A stretch of 11,828 nucleotides of DNA from an uncultured Oxalobacter sp. (GCA_905202055.1 CAJKQK010000064.1:1-11828); one strand, 5' to 3'. Shown: positions 1 through 7,521, numbered from the stretch's first letter. Program-made: numbers and translations. The notes: generated by a model not told the origin, from the sequence alone.

Positions 1-134
1 GGACGGTCTGGGTGTGGGGTGAAAATGAGTGGGGACAACTCGGCAACGGCACGAACAGGAGCACGGCGATTCCGGTCCAGGTACACTTCCCGGCCCATCA
101 ACCGGCAAACCATGCGCCTGAAATGACCCGCTGA
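1..134 (+). CDS. RCC1-repeat protein, C-terminal end (gene runs off the left edge)
   Basis: Only the last 43 codons are visible; the first complete codon is at position 3 and the stop is TGA at 132-134. The translation starts with TVWVWGENEWGQLGNGT and continues to an IPVQVHFP strand. This is the signature of a closing RCC1 beta-propeller blade, and it matches the ends of the two complete RCC1 proteins in this window (TVWSWGDNDAGQLGDGT and TIWAWGDNRKGQLGDGT). The tail after the blade is short and ends in EMTR. RCC1 propellers are binding scaffolds, and in bacteria they are usually exported proteins without enzymatic activity. The N-terminus, blade number and export signal lie outside the window. 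No convincing terminator follows. The family call is firm; the role is unknown and may be shared with the other two paralogues. Confidence 0.85.
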   Translation, partial: TVWVWGENEWGQLGNGTNRSTAIPVQVHFPAHQPANHAPEMTR

Positions 135-240
135 CAACTTTCCGGCGTATCCGGCAAGAAGTTTCCGGCCCTTTCAGGTATGGCATTTTTACGAAACAGC
201 CAGCATAATAGCCGGCAGTATCGATGTCCTGCCAAACACC

Positions 241-1686
241 ATGTTGAACCCGAACAGTCTCGAACAAAACATCTATCGCAACCTCGCCGCACAAATCCAG
301 TCGGGTTTTTACAGCGAAGGCAACCGGTTTCCTCCCGCACAGGAAATCGCCAGACTGTTCAACGTATCCTACGGGCCGGCACAACGTGCCCTGAAAATGC
401 TCGAAAAGGAAGGCCTGATAAAAATCGGCCGCGGCAAGGAAACCGTCGTCCTGAAAAAACCATACGACAATTTCCTTGAAAGCGACACGTTCAAAAAGCG
501 CATCCTTTCCCTGATCGACCTCTGCGAAAGCCTCCGGTTGCTTTCACCCGCCGTCAACCTGCAGGGAATGTGCCATATGGATCTGGATACCGAACTCGCA
601 AGACCTCTTCCGGAAAACAACCGGATCGGACAGTGGAAAATGCAATACCGGCTCTTCGATGAATCCCTCCTGGCACTGGGAAACCAGACGGTACATGGCC
701 TGTATCACGACATCAACGCCTTTGTGGAAAGCGCCTTTCTCGATATTTTCCATGCTACCCATACTGAAGAAGAAGAAAAAACCTGCCTGAACCGTCTCGG
801 CAACGATTACCGGAAATGCCTCGCAAATTGCAAAAACGGCAACATGGCCGAAGCGAAAAAAGGGCTCGAAGCCCTGACAGACGCATTCCTCGTTACGGCC
901 AAGAAATATCTCTCCGTATTGCCAGCCGACCGGACCATCCAGGAAACCTTTTCATGGGCTCCCCAAAAAGGCCGCACACGATATTGCGACATGATCGCCA
1001 TCGATCTGGTCCGTAAAATCAACGAAGGCGCCTACCCAGCCGGAACCCTGCTGCCCAACGGAGCCATACTGGCCAACATTTATCACGTCTCCCCCATCAC
1101 CATCCGCAGGACGATTGGCCTGCTGAACAAACTGGGCGTGGCCAAAACCGTCAACGGCGTCGGAACACGCGTCGTATCCGCCGAAAACAGCGACATGTCC
1201 GGCAGTCTGAAAGCAATGATACTGGGCAACAACCTCCGGACTTTTCTGGAAGCGTACCAATTGCTCGTCATGACCTGCGAACCCTTCATCTGCCATTCAT
1301 TCCCGCATTTCCCGGAAGAACTGGTCGAAAAATTCCGGCAAGCCACGACAATAACGGAACCGAACAGCGCCATCACCGCCATCACGGCGACATGCCTGCA
1401 AGGCATCGTCCGTTACTGTCCGCTGGCATCCATACGGGAAATCTACAGCAAGCTCACCCTCTTGTTGCTCAACGGCAGTGCCATTCCCCCCGCCAAACTG
1501 TCCATCGACTGGAAGACCGGATCGAAAAAGCTGGCGGAATCCCTCGACGCAAAAAACGGCGACCGTTTTGCATTCGTGTTCAGCCGGCTTTTGAACGACC
1601 TCTTCACGACCATGAAATCCCATTTGGAAAAAATGGGCGTGAAAAACATCGGCCCGATCGTCCAGCCGGTCATGAATGACCGGTAA
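241..1686 (+). CDS. Tandem-duplicated GntR-type transcriptional regulator (two winged-helix domains)
   Basis: This is a probable cytoplasmic DNA-binding regulator of 481 residues. Residues about 7-73 form a GntR-type winged helix: an N-terminal helix, the FPPAQEIARLFNVS helix-turn-helix with a recognition helix at PAQRALKMLEKEGLI, and a wing at IGRGKETVV. Residues about 246-313 repeat the fold with INEGAYPAGTLLPNG, SPITIRRTIGLLNKLGV and a wing at NGVGTRVVS. The two domains start about 239 residues apart, half the protein length. Each is followed by a mostly helical segment; near their ends these share a pattern (KNGNMAEAKKGLEALTDAF against KNGDRFAFVFSRLLNDLF). It therefore reads as two full-length regulators fused in line. 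The helical parts resemble FCD-like effector domains only loosely, and no clear metal-binding His set is visible, so the ligand is unknown. The start at 241 lacks a clear Shine-Dalgarno sequence. The frame stays open upstream, but I see no better start. Its target could be the neighbouring RCC1 genes. Confidence 0.85.
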   Translation: MLNPNSLEQNIYRNLAAQIQSGFYSEGNRFPPAQEIARLFNVSYGPAQRALKMLEKEGLIKIGRGKETVVLKKPYDNFLESDTFKKRILSLIDLCESLRLLSPAVNLQGMCHMDLDTELARPLPENNRIGQWKMQYRLFDESLLALGNQTVHGLYHDINAFVESAFLDIFHATHTEEEEKTCLNRLGNDYRKCLANCKNGNMAEAKKGLEALTDAFLVTAKKYLSVLPADRTIQETFSWAPQKGRTRYCDMIAIDLVRKINEGAYPAGTLLPNGAILANIYHVSPITIRRTIGLLNKLGVAKTVNGVGTRVVSAENSDMSGSLKAMILGNNLRTFLEAYQLLVMTCEPFICHSFPHFPEELVEKFRQATTITEPNSAITAITATCLQGIVRYCPLASIREIYSKLTLLLLNGSAIPPAKLSIDWKTGSKKLAESLDAKNGDRFAFVFSRLLNDLFTTMKSHLEKMGVKNIGPIVQPVMNDR

Positions 1687-1713
1687 ACAGGCATCACCTG
1701 CGACAGGACCCGA

Positions 1714-1911
1714 TTACCCTATCCATTTCTGCAAGACATCCATCAAATGGGCGATGTCTGTCGGCTTCGACACATGCTCGTTCATCCCCGCATCGTGAGC
1801 CTTGCCGGGATCCGTGGCAAAAACATTCGCCGACAGGGCAATAATGGGAACCGATTGCGCATCCCTGCGCTTCAATGCCCGGATAGTCCGGGTCGCTTCA
1901 TACCCATCCAT
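1714..1911 (-). pseudogene. Response-regulator receiver domain, 3' fragment
   Basis: The minus strand encodes 65 residues that match the second half of a CheY-like receiver domain of the kind found at the end of hybrid sensor kinases: MDGYEATRTIRAL, then VPIIALSANVF with the conserved Ser/Thr switch position, then AGMNEHVSKPTDI with the conserved Lys-Pro, ending in LQKWIG and a TAA at 1714-1716. The first half is missing, including the acidic pocket and the phospho-acceptor Asp that should lie just before MDGYE. Reading upstream in the same frame gives only a few unrelated residues before a stop at 1927-1929, and the adjoining DNA is A-rich and non-coding in appearance. The piece cannot work as a phospho-receiver. 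It is most simply the surviving end of a deleted or interrupted two-component gene. It converges on the GntR-like gene, 27 bases away. Confidence 0.8.
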
Positions 1912-1995
1912 CTGCCCAACAAAATTTCACTTACAGTAAAAAAATATCCAAAACATCCCCAAAAACAGACAAAAAAACCGGAAAATGCCTTATCC

Positions 1996-2019
1996 TTCAT
2001 TAAAAAGCGTTTTAATGAA
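1996..2019. promoter_or_regulatory. Perfect 10-bp inverted repeat upstream of an RCC1 gene (candidate operator)
   Basis: TTCATTAAAA at 1996-2005 is mirrored exactly by TTTTAATGAA at 2010-2019 around a 4-base AGCG centre. It ends 29 bases before the ATG at 2049. The right arm contains TTTAAT (2011-2016), one mismatch from a -10 box, so a dimeric regulator bound here could cover a promoter. No good -35 partner is visible. It is AT-rich and lacks the GC stem of a normal terminator. Binding by the nearby GntR-like protein is only a guess. Confidence 0.5.
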
Positions 2020-2048
2020 CAGGTTTTCAACCAATCAGGTGCATCACT

Positions 2049-3281
2049 ATGCGTAACCGGCTCCTTACCATCACGTTTACAATCGCCTGTCTGATCGCCA
2101 TCGTCGTACTGGTGCGACAAGCCAACATCAGGCCATCCGGCACACGGTATCCTTTCGCCACCGCCGAAAACGGACATCACCTCGCCGCCGGCGCACATCA
2201 CAGCCTCTACATCGATTCCGAAGGCCGCCTGTGGACATGGGGAGACGCCAAATTCAAAAACCGGGCAAACGCCATCCCGGTCAAAGTCGCCGACAGCGCC
2301 ATGACCGTTTCGGCAGGCGACACATCCGCCACCTCGTTTTACGTCGCCATCGACGGCACCCTCTTCGGATGGGGAGACACGAGCCACGGACAAATGGGCA
2401 TCCTTTCCGAAGCGCCAGTCATCGAACCCATGCCCATCATGACCGACATCAAAACCGTCGATGCCGGGCACGACACCCCCCATGCCATCGACATCCACAG
2501 TTCCCTGTGGACATGGGGCATGAACAATCCCTCCCGCGGTAACCGGGAACCCGGAGAAGAAATCGAAGGCACCCTGATCGAACCTGAAAAAGTCATGGAT
2601 CTCGTCAAACTCGTCAGCTCCAGTGCCACCCACACACTTGCCCAGCGTGAAGACCGCAGCCTCTGGGTCTGGGGAGAAAACAGCACCGGAGCCCTCGCAA
2701 CCGGCTCGACAGAAAAACAGACCCACCCGTACAAAGCCGACCTCTCTCCGCTGGAAGGGCGCTTCATCGTCAAACTTGCCACCCGCAACAACGCCAGCTT
2801 CGCCGTAGCCGATGACGGCACCCTCTGGACATGGGGAAGCGCCAACGCCATGCTCCCCGGCAAGCCAACACAGGAACTTCCCTCCAAAACAGTACCCGTC
2901 AAAGTCCAGTTCATCGATAACGTCGCCGACATCGCCCTGGGCGACGAATCCATCCTGATCCTCAAAAATGACGGTAGCGTCTGGGCATATGGCATCGGGC
3001 CGGTGACCGGAAAAGCGGCTCCGGAGTGGACGACACCTGTACCGATACTGTCCGACGTTGTCGAAATCGCGTCCGGCCCCCACCATGCCCTCGCCCTGAA
3101 AAAAGACGGCACCGTCTGGAGCTGGGGCGACAACGATGCCGGCCAGCTGGGTGACGGGACAAAACACCTGTCCCTGAAACCCGTACAAGTCCGTTTCCAT
3201 CAGGCCACAACAGCCACACAGGCGCCCCGGAAAAATGAAAAGCCCCTTTCCCATCCCGACCGGGCAACAAAAGGAGCCTGA
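2049..3281 (+). CDS. Membrane-anchored seven-blade RCC1 beta-propeller protein
   Basis: The protein has 410 residues. The N-terminus (LLTITFTIACLIAIVVLV, about residues 5-22) is a signal anchor or uncleaved signal, since no clean signal-peptidase site follows; the rest should face the periplasm or outside. Seven RCC1 blades are visible from their repeated strand motif (D-G-x-L-W-x-W-G type) at residues about 56, 102, 150, 202, 256, 308 and 353, spaced 45-54 residues. The last has the classical KDGTVWSWGDN-GQLGDGT form. The first strand (GAHHSLYIDSEGRLW) and the last strand (PVQVRF) would close the ring. The ATG is preceded by AGGT at 2037-2040, a suitable spacing. A polar tail ending in RATKGA follows the propeller. 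The gene stands alone, with its own upstream region containing an inverted repeat and a hairpin terminator behind it. It is paralogous to the gene at 7522-8637 but has no toxin-like gene beside it. Most likely it is a binding protein; the partner is unknown. Confidence 0.85.
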   Translation: MRNRLLTITFTIACLIAIVVLVRQANIRPSGTRYPFATAENGHHLAAGAHHSLYIDSEGRLWTWGDAKFKNRANAIPVKVADSAMTVSAGDTSATSFYVAIDGTLFGWGDTSHGQMGILSEAPVIEPMPIMTDIKTVDAGHDTPHAIDIHSSLWTWGMNNPSRGNREPGEEIEGTLIEPEKVMDLVKLVSSSATHTLAQREDRSLWVWGENSTGALATGSTEKQTHPYKADLSPLEGRFIVKLATRNNASFAVADDGTLWTWGSANAMLPGKPTQELPSKTVPVKVQFIDNVADIALGDESILILKNDGSVWAYGIGPVTGKAAPEWTTPVPILSDVVEIASGPHHALALKKDGTVWSWGDNDAGQLGDGTKHLSLKPVQVRFHQATTATQAPRKNEKPLSHPDRATKGA

Positions 3282-3292
3282 AAAGAGCAAAA

Positions 3293-3318
3293 AAAATGGC
3301 GCATGATTGCGCCATTTT
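3293..3318. terminator. Bidirectional intrinsic terminator between convergent genes
   Basis: AAAATGGCGCA (3293-3303) pairs perfectly with TGCGCCATTTT (3308-3318) around a TGAT loop, an 11-bp stem. A-tract on the left and T-tract on the right mean that it can end transcription from either side. It starts 12 bases after the RCC1 stop codon and ends 19 bases before the FKBP stop codon on the other strand, exactly where a shared terminator is expected. Confidence 0.85.
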
Positions 3319-3337
3319 CCGTGGAAGACAGAACCGG

Positions 3338-3844
3338 TCAGTTCATCACTTCCAGCAATTCCACTTCGTACGTCAAAGTACTGTTAGGCGGAATATTGCC
3401 GACCTGATTGGCGCCATAAGCGGTTGCCGCCGGGCATACCAGCTTGACCTTGCTGCCGACCGGAACGGTCTGCAGACCCTGCTGCCAGCAGGAAATCGTC
3501 TTGTTCAGTTCAAAAACCGCCGGTTGGCCGCGGGAATAGGAACTGTCGAATTCAGTACCGTCTTCCAGCCAGCCACGATAATTGACCTTGACCGTGCTGT
3601 TCGGGCCCGGTTTCACAGAGCTTTTGCTCATAGAAATCGGATAAACAGTCGTACCGTTCGGAGCCAGATAAGGAACCACGACAGCCGGAGAAGTAGCGGG
3701 TCCAACCGGGCCATAACCACCGTAAGGGCCGGTGCCATAACCCTGCTGGACTGGAGCCTGTTCGACAACGCCCTGTGCGGCGAAGGCGGAACCTGCCAAT
3801 GCCAGGCCAGCGACAAGTAACAATCCACGAGTGCAAGTACGCAT
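3338..3844 (-). CDS. Periplasmic FKBP-type peptidyl-prolyl cis-trans isomerase
   Basis: The protein has 168 residues. Residues 1-22 or 1-23 are a Sec signal peptide (MRTCTRGLLLVAGLALAGS, then AFA-AQ), so it acts in the periplasm as a proline isomerase and folding helper. A Gly/Tyr/Pro-rich linker (YGTGPYGGYGPVGP, residues about 36-49) leads into one FKBP domain from about residue 80. Pocket residues known from the family are kept: Tyr in VNYRG, Phe-Asp in EFDSSYSRG, Trp in ISCWQQGL, Tyr in TAYG, and the closing NIPPNSTLTYEVELLEV with Tyr replacing the usual Phe. Two extra cysteines in the domain (ISCW and LVCP) could form a disulfide. It lacks the long helical dimerisation region of FkpA or Mip. 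The start is supported by GGAAGG about 9 bases upstream on the minus strand. It shares a strand with the Sel1 gene but lies about 190 bases downstream of it, so it is probably transcribed on its own. Confidence 0.92.
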   Translation of the reverse strand: MRTCTRGLLLVAGLALAGSAFAAQGVVEQAPVQQGYGTGPYGGYGPVGPATSPAVVVPYLAPNGTTVYPISMSKSSVKPGPNSTVKVNYRGWLEDGTEFDSSYSRGQPAVFELNKTISCWQQGLQTVPVGSKVKLVCPAATAYGANQVGNIPPNSTLTYEVELLEVMN

Positions 3845-4032
3845 AAGAACTTCCTTCCTGTTGAAATGACATCACGTTAAACAATCAAAACAAATCCTTG
3901 TTTACTGGATGCTACAACAGGCATTTGCACAGACATTTGATAAAAATCGGAAACTATTTCATTAAACGGCCACAACCGGATTTTTGGGCAAAAAACAGAC
4001 CCGGACGTCTCAAACCCGCACCACACCTGATG

Positions 4033-5487
4033 TCACGGCGCCTGCTGCGACGATTGATCCAGATCATCCGGCACCTTCAGCGTCCGTTGCACAAACGGAT
4101 GGGGATTGTTTTTCATCGCCTCGTCAATCTTCTCTTTCGCCGCGAAATCAGCCCGCTCGTACCACTGCTCCGCCAGCTGATAACTCTGCTTTACGCCCCG
4201 ACCTTCCTCATACAGCACCGCCAGCCGGTACATCGCCGGGCCATGTCCCGCCTCCGCAGCCATCCTGTAAAAAAAAGCCGCCTTTTCGTCATCCGCCTTG
4301 CCATTGCCCCCATTCAGATACAGCATACCCAGATTGTACTGGGCCTTCACATCCCCGGCAGCGGCCGCCTTCCCATACCAGTACACCGCCTTTGCCGTAT
4401 CACGCGGCACCCCGTGCCCTTCGGCAAAGCGGTACCCCATATTGTATTGCGCCTCCCGCACCCCCCTCTCCGCCGCCTTCGAAAACCACTTGCCCGCCGT
4501 GACCGTATCCACAGGCCGTCCGCGTCCCGCCTCCAGCATCAGCCCGAGATTATATTGCGCACGCACCACCCCCTGATTCGCCGCCTTTTCAAACCAGTCG
4601 GCTGCCTTCACATCATTCTGGGCCGTCCCCCGTCCATACGCATACGCCAGCCCAACGGCATATTCCGCCGTCGCCAGGCCCTGAACCGCCGCCATGCGAT
4701 ACAACATCAGCGCCTTCTCCTGATCGGGCACCACCCCCTGACCCTTCGCATACAAAATGCCCAGCCCATACTGCGCCCTGGCATCCCCCTTCTCCGCCGC
4801 CCTGCCGTACCAGCGTGCCGCTTCCACAAAATCCGGTTTCCCTCCCTGCACACCTCTTCCCGTCGAAAGCATAATCCCCAGATTGCGCTGCGCCTCCACA
4901 TCCCCCGCCATAGCCGCTTTCCTGAACCACCCCAGCGCCTTTTCCTCATTTTTGGCCACACCACGGCCGGATGCCAGTATCAGCGCCCAGCGGCGTTGCG
5001 CCTCCGGCTCACCCGAAGCCGCCGCCCGCCCGAACCATTCAGCCGCCTCTCCCGTATGCGTCCCCGTCCCGCTGGACTGCATCAGAATTCCCAAAGCCGT
5101 CTTCGCCCGGGCATCCCCCTGTGCCGCCGCCATCGACAGCCAGGTCAAGGCCACCTGAGCGTCCTTCGGCAGACCGATCCCCTCCATCGACATCGCCCCC
5201 AGCATATATTGGGCGTCCCGGTTGCCACTGTCTGCCGCCGACAGAATCCACTTCACCGCCGCCGCTTCATCCTTGCCCACCCCGCGCCCCGTCAACAGCA
5301 ACTTGCCCACCTCCAGCGCCGCACCGGGATTCCCCTTCTCCGCCTCCGGCATGAGCGTCGCGTAAGCCTGCGCAAACTGCCGCTGTTTCATCAACGTCAG
5401 CCCGTCGGAGAGGGCAGACGCAAACGCACCGGCAGAAACCCCTGCCAGCATCGCAAACAGCACACCATAAAAAAACCGTCTCTTCAT
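4033..5487 (-). CDS. Secreted Sel1-like repeat protein (about 11 repeats)
   Basis: The protein has 484 residues. A Sec signal (MKRRFFYGVLFAMLAGVSAG, then AFASA, cleavage near residue 23-25) predicts a periplasmic or exported product. Residues about 54-450 are about eleven tandem 36-residue Sel1 repeats with the standard pattern A-x-x-x-L-G, G-R-G-V and A-x-x-W-x-x-x-A-A-x-x-G, for example AQYNLGMLYLNG and RAQYGLGILYAKGQGV. They would stack into a right-handed alpha-alpha solenoid. A charged C-terminal tail without repeats follows (VPDDLDQSSQQAP). Sel1 solenoids are protein-binding scaffolds; no catalytic motif is visible. Third codon positions are strongly GC-rich. A perfect TATAAT box sits 79-84 bases upstream. 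It may be an adaptor, an envelope-stress factor or an orphan immunity-type protein; the sequence does not decide. Confidence 0.9.
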   Translation of the reverse strand: MKRRFFYGVLFAMLAGVSAGAFASALSDGLTLMKQRQFAQAYATLMPEAEKGNPGAALEVGKLLLTGRGVGKDEAAAVKWILSAADSGNRDAQYMLGAMSMEGIGLPKDAQVALTWLSMAAAQGDARAKTALGILMQSSGTGTHTGEAAEWFGRAAASGEPEAQRRWALILASGRGVAKNEEKALGWFRKAAMAGDVEAQRNLGIMLSTGRGVQGGKPDFVEAARWYGRAAEKGDARAQYGLGILYAKGQGVVPDQEKALMLYRMAAVQGLATAEYAVGLAYAYGRGTAQNDVKAADWFEKAANQGVVRAQYNLGLMLEAGRGRPVDTVTAGKWFSKAAERGVREAQYNMGYRFAEGHGVPRDTAKAVYWYGKAAAAGDVKAQYNLGMLYLNGGNGKADDEKAAFFYRMAAEAGHGPAMYRLAVLYEEGRGVKQSYQLAEQWYERADFAAKEKIDEAMKNNPHPFVQRTLKVPDDLDQSSQQAP

Positions 5488-5565
5488 CGAAAACCCGTAT
5501 CACAAACCCATCGGCAAACCCGCCGCCACATTGGCAAAAAAACATTTCCAAAACGCAATCGGCCC

Positions 5566-5594
5566 ATTATATAGGCAAGCGGCAAAACAGGCTG
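5566..5594 (-). promoter_or_regulatory. Candidate promoter of the Sel1 gene
   Basis: The minus strand carries an exact TATAAT (plus positions 5566-5571), 79-84 bases upstream of the ATG at 5487. At a 17-base spacing the -35 position reads CAGCCT, a poor match. If it is real, it would give a leader of about 70 bases and depend on the -10 box or an activator. Confidence 0.4.
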
Positions 5595-5858
5595 AAAGCC
5601 TTCGGCATCCCCCCTTCATTTGCCTTTTCCTGTATCCCTCCCAATCGAAAACAGGTCAAGCCAACCGAAGAAAACGGGGCTTCCAGACATCATGCAATGA
5701 ATGAACCTGACACGTTAATCAGATGATTTCAAAGAACAATCAACAAAGAATATCCCTTTTCAAAAAGCACCCCTTCACAAATCTGCCACAAATGTCCGGC
5801 AGGGGCATAAAACGGGTGTATAAGTAAATGAAGCGTTTCACTTTGTCACCTATCCGGC

Positions 5859-5878
5859 GCAGGCAAACAAAAGCCTGC
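5859..5878 (+). promoter_or_regulatory. Hairpin in the leader of the muramidase gene
   Basis: GCAGGC (5859-5864) pairs with GCCTGC (5873-5878) around an A-rich 8-base loop, AAACAAAA. It ends about 10 bases before the TAAGGA ribosome site (5888-5893). No T-tract follows, so it is not a typical terminator. It could stabilise the mRNA or affect ribosome access. Confidence 0.4.
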
Positions 5879-5898
5879 CAGTAAACATAAGGATCCCT

Positions 5899-7512
5899 AT
5901 GAGTATCAATAAGCAATTCAGCATGGAAATGGACGACGACGGTCTGCCGAAATATTCCCCCGACCGCAACAACATTGTGGCTTACCATATGTACAAACTC
6001 GGCCTGACCGACAAACTACCCGACCCGGAAGACACCCATACCCCGTTTTTCCGTACGCCTTCCTGGTATGAGGAGAAAGCGGAAAAAGAACGGCTTGCAA
6101 AGTCCGGTTCGCCTGCGCCATTTCAAACCCGGCCAGCCAAACCGGAAACATCTGATTTCGTCAGCCAACCGCCATCCGGGGCCGGAGAGAAACCGGTTTT
6201 CCCTGATCCGGCTGGCAAACAGAAACCTTTCCAGCCAGATGCCGGTATACCGTCAGCCGGGGAAAACCGGCACAGTGAAATATCAGACGGAACCGACTTC
6301 GGACGGCAGGTACTTAAACACATTTTCGGAGAGCGCATACCTCCTTATCAAAACCCTTCTCCTGATTTCAGACTGTCGGGCCAGACCTCTCCAGCCCCCA
6401 TCAGGGAAGAACCGGCTGCACCGGCACAAGGCCACCAAGCCACGCCGCCCCCCGTCAGGTCGCAACCGGCTCCTTCACAGCCAAATCCGGGCATAACAAA
6501 ACCGGAAGCCCCTCAAGCTGAAAACACGCCCCCTGCACCGTCAGAAAAAAATCGGACAGGCGACAACGCCAATACCTCCTCTTTAGTGGAAAACGCCATC
6601 AATACCATCAATCAGGCATTCGGCCAGTTCAACAGCGCCGCCACAGAAGACGATATCCGGGAAATGTATGGCTATCCGGGTTCGCAAACATTCAATGGAC
6701 GGACAAACACCACAGGCATGACAAACGGTTTGTCCGGTTCAGGACCGTCAGATTCACCCGATCATGGCAGCTGCGCTCCGTTGCCCGTCAGCCCTGTTGA
6801 TGGCATCGTTCCGAAAAAAAACCGCCGCCTCATCACACCGGAAGAAACGCTAGACATCAACGCGGAACTGACCCGAAAAAACGGGTGCAAGCCCATTGGC
6901 ATCAATAACGGGCTCTTGAGCCAGTATGAAGGAGGATCGCAAAAAAAAGCCTATGTCCCCTGGTCGGAAAAAACCGCCAAAGGCAACTCGTCGGGTGTCA
7001 CCATCGGCTCGGGTTTCGACCTTGGTCAGAGAAAACGTCCTGATGAACTCCGGGCGATGAGATTGCCCGAGTCACTCGTGCAGAAATTCGCTCCTTATCT
7101 GGGTAAAAAACGGAGTGACGCGGTCAAATTTTTGAGAGATCATCCATTGACATTAAGCGAAGATGAAACCAATATTCTCAACCGCTGTATTTTGATCGAT
7201 ATGGGGAAAAAAGCGATCCGGCACTGGGATGCCGAGATCGACAAACAACGGAAAAGATGGCCAAATGCACCTTATTTCCATGAAATGAACACGGATCAAC
7301 AGACCATCATTTTTTCCCGTTATTATAATGAAGGGCAAGGCTGGATCAAAAATCATCCCGACATTCACCAGTCCATCCTCCGAAACGACTGGGATACGGC
7401 CGGAAAACAATGGTTCGAACAGATTCAGCGGTATAAGGATTCAGGTCAGGGCTGGAAAGCGGACAGGTTCCTGAAAGAACACAAATTCCTTTGGGACACG
7501 AAAAACCGTTAA
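5899..7512 (+). CDS. Pesticin-like muramidase with a disordered proline-rich N-terminal half (candidate secreted toxin)
   Basis: The protein has 537 residues and no signal peptide or membrane segment. Residues 1-66 form a compact-looking polar N-terminus (VAYHMYKLGLTDKLPDPED). Residues about 67-315 are Pro/Ser/Gln/Asn-rich and probably disordered. From about residue 325 a globular domain follows: LLSQYEGG (Glu344), SGVTIGSGFDLGQ (Thr368, Asp374), LSEDETNIL, and FSRYYNEGQGW near the end. The order Glu, Thr, Asp with spacings of 24 and 6 residues is close to the catalytic set I recall for the C-terminal lysozyme-fold domain of the Yersinia bacteriocin pesticin (Glu178, Thr201, Asp207), which cuts peptidoglycan glycan strands. 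The start is supported by TAAGGA five bases upstream. The stop is 9 bases before an exported RCC1 gene, so the two are very probably co-transcribed. Codon use looks less GC-biased than in the Sel1 genes. It may be a type VI or other contact-delivered effector, a bacteriocin, or a phage-derived lysin; no delivery genes are in view. Confidence 0.75.
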   Translation: MSINKQFSMEMDDDGLPKYSPDRNNIVAYHMYKLGLTDKLPDPEDTHTPFFRTPSWYEEKAEKERLAKSGSPAPFQTRPAKPETSDFVSQPPSGAGEKPVFPDPAGKQKPFQPDAGIPSAGENRHSEISDGTDFGRQVLKHIFGERIPPYQNPSPDFRLSGQTSPAPIREEPAAPAQGHQATPPPVRSQPAPSQPNPGITKPEAPQAENTPPAPSEKNRTGDNANTSSLVENAINTINQAFGQFNSAATEDDIREMYGYPGSQTFNGRTNTTGMTNGLSGSGPSDSPDHGSCAPLPVSPVDGIVPKKNRRLITPEETLDINAELTRKNGCKPIGINNGLLSQYEGGSQKKAYVPWSEKTAKGNSSGVTIGSGFDLGQRKRPDELRAMRLPESLVQKFAPYLGKKRSDAVKFLRDHPLTLSEDETNILNRCILIDMGKKAIRHWDAEIDKQRKRWPNAPYFHEMNTDQQTIIFSRYYNEGQGWIKNHPDIHQSILRNDWDTAGKQWFEQIQRYKDSGQGWKADRFLKEHKFLWDTKNR

Positions 7513-7521
7513 GAGACAAGT

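Larger units (their letters stand above)
5488..5898. other. 411-bp divergent intergenic region with promoters
   Basis: No convincing gene is present on either strand; reading frames here are short and look random. It separates the minus-strand Sel1 gene from the plus-strand muramidase gene, so it should carry both promoters. Seen here are a TATAAT box for the Sel1 gene (5566-5571 on the minus strand), a TATAAG at 5819-5824 on the plus strand without a good -35 partner, and a hairpin at 5859-5878 just before the ribosome site of the muramidase gene. Confidence 0.6.

Noticed and set aside
181..209. Possible promoter for the GntR-like gene (TGGCAT and CATAAT)
   Set aside because: The -35 matches only two of six positions; too weak to list.
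1872..3290. Long minus-strand open frame of 472 codons opposite the RCC1 gene
   Set aside because: Its Gly/Asp/Phe-rich translation is the mirror of the RCC1 repeats; no signal, start context or family pattern supports it.
3898..5574. Long plus-strand open frame of 558 codons opposite the Sel1 gene
   Set aside because: It is rich in Arg, Pro and His with no domain pattern and lies antisense to a clear Sel1 gene with strong third-position GC bias, which opens the opposite frame by chance.
5740..5988. Minus-strand 82-codon open frame across the muramidase start
   Set aside because: No recognisable pattern; it overlaps a well-supported start and leader on the other strand.
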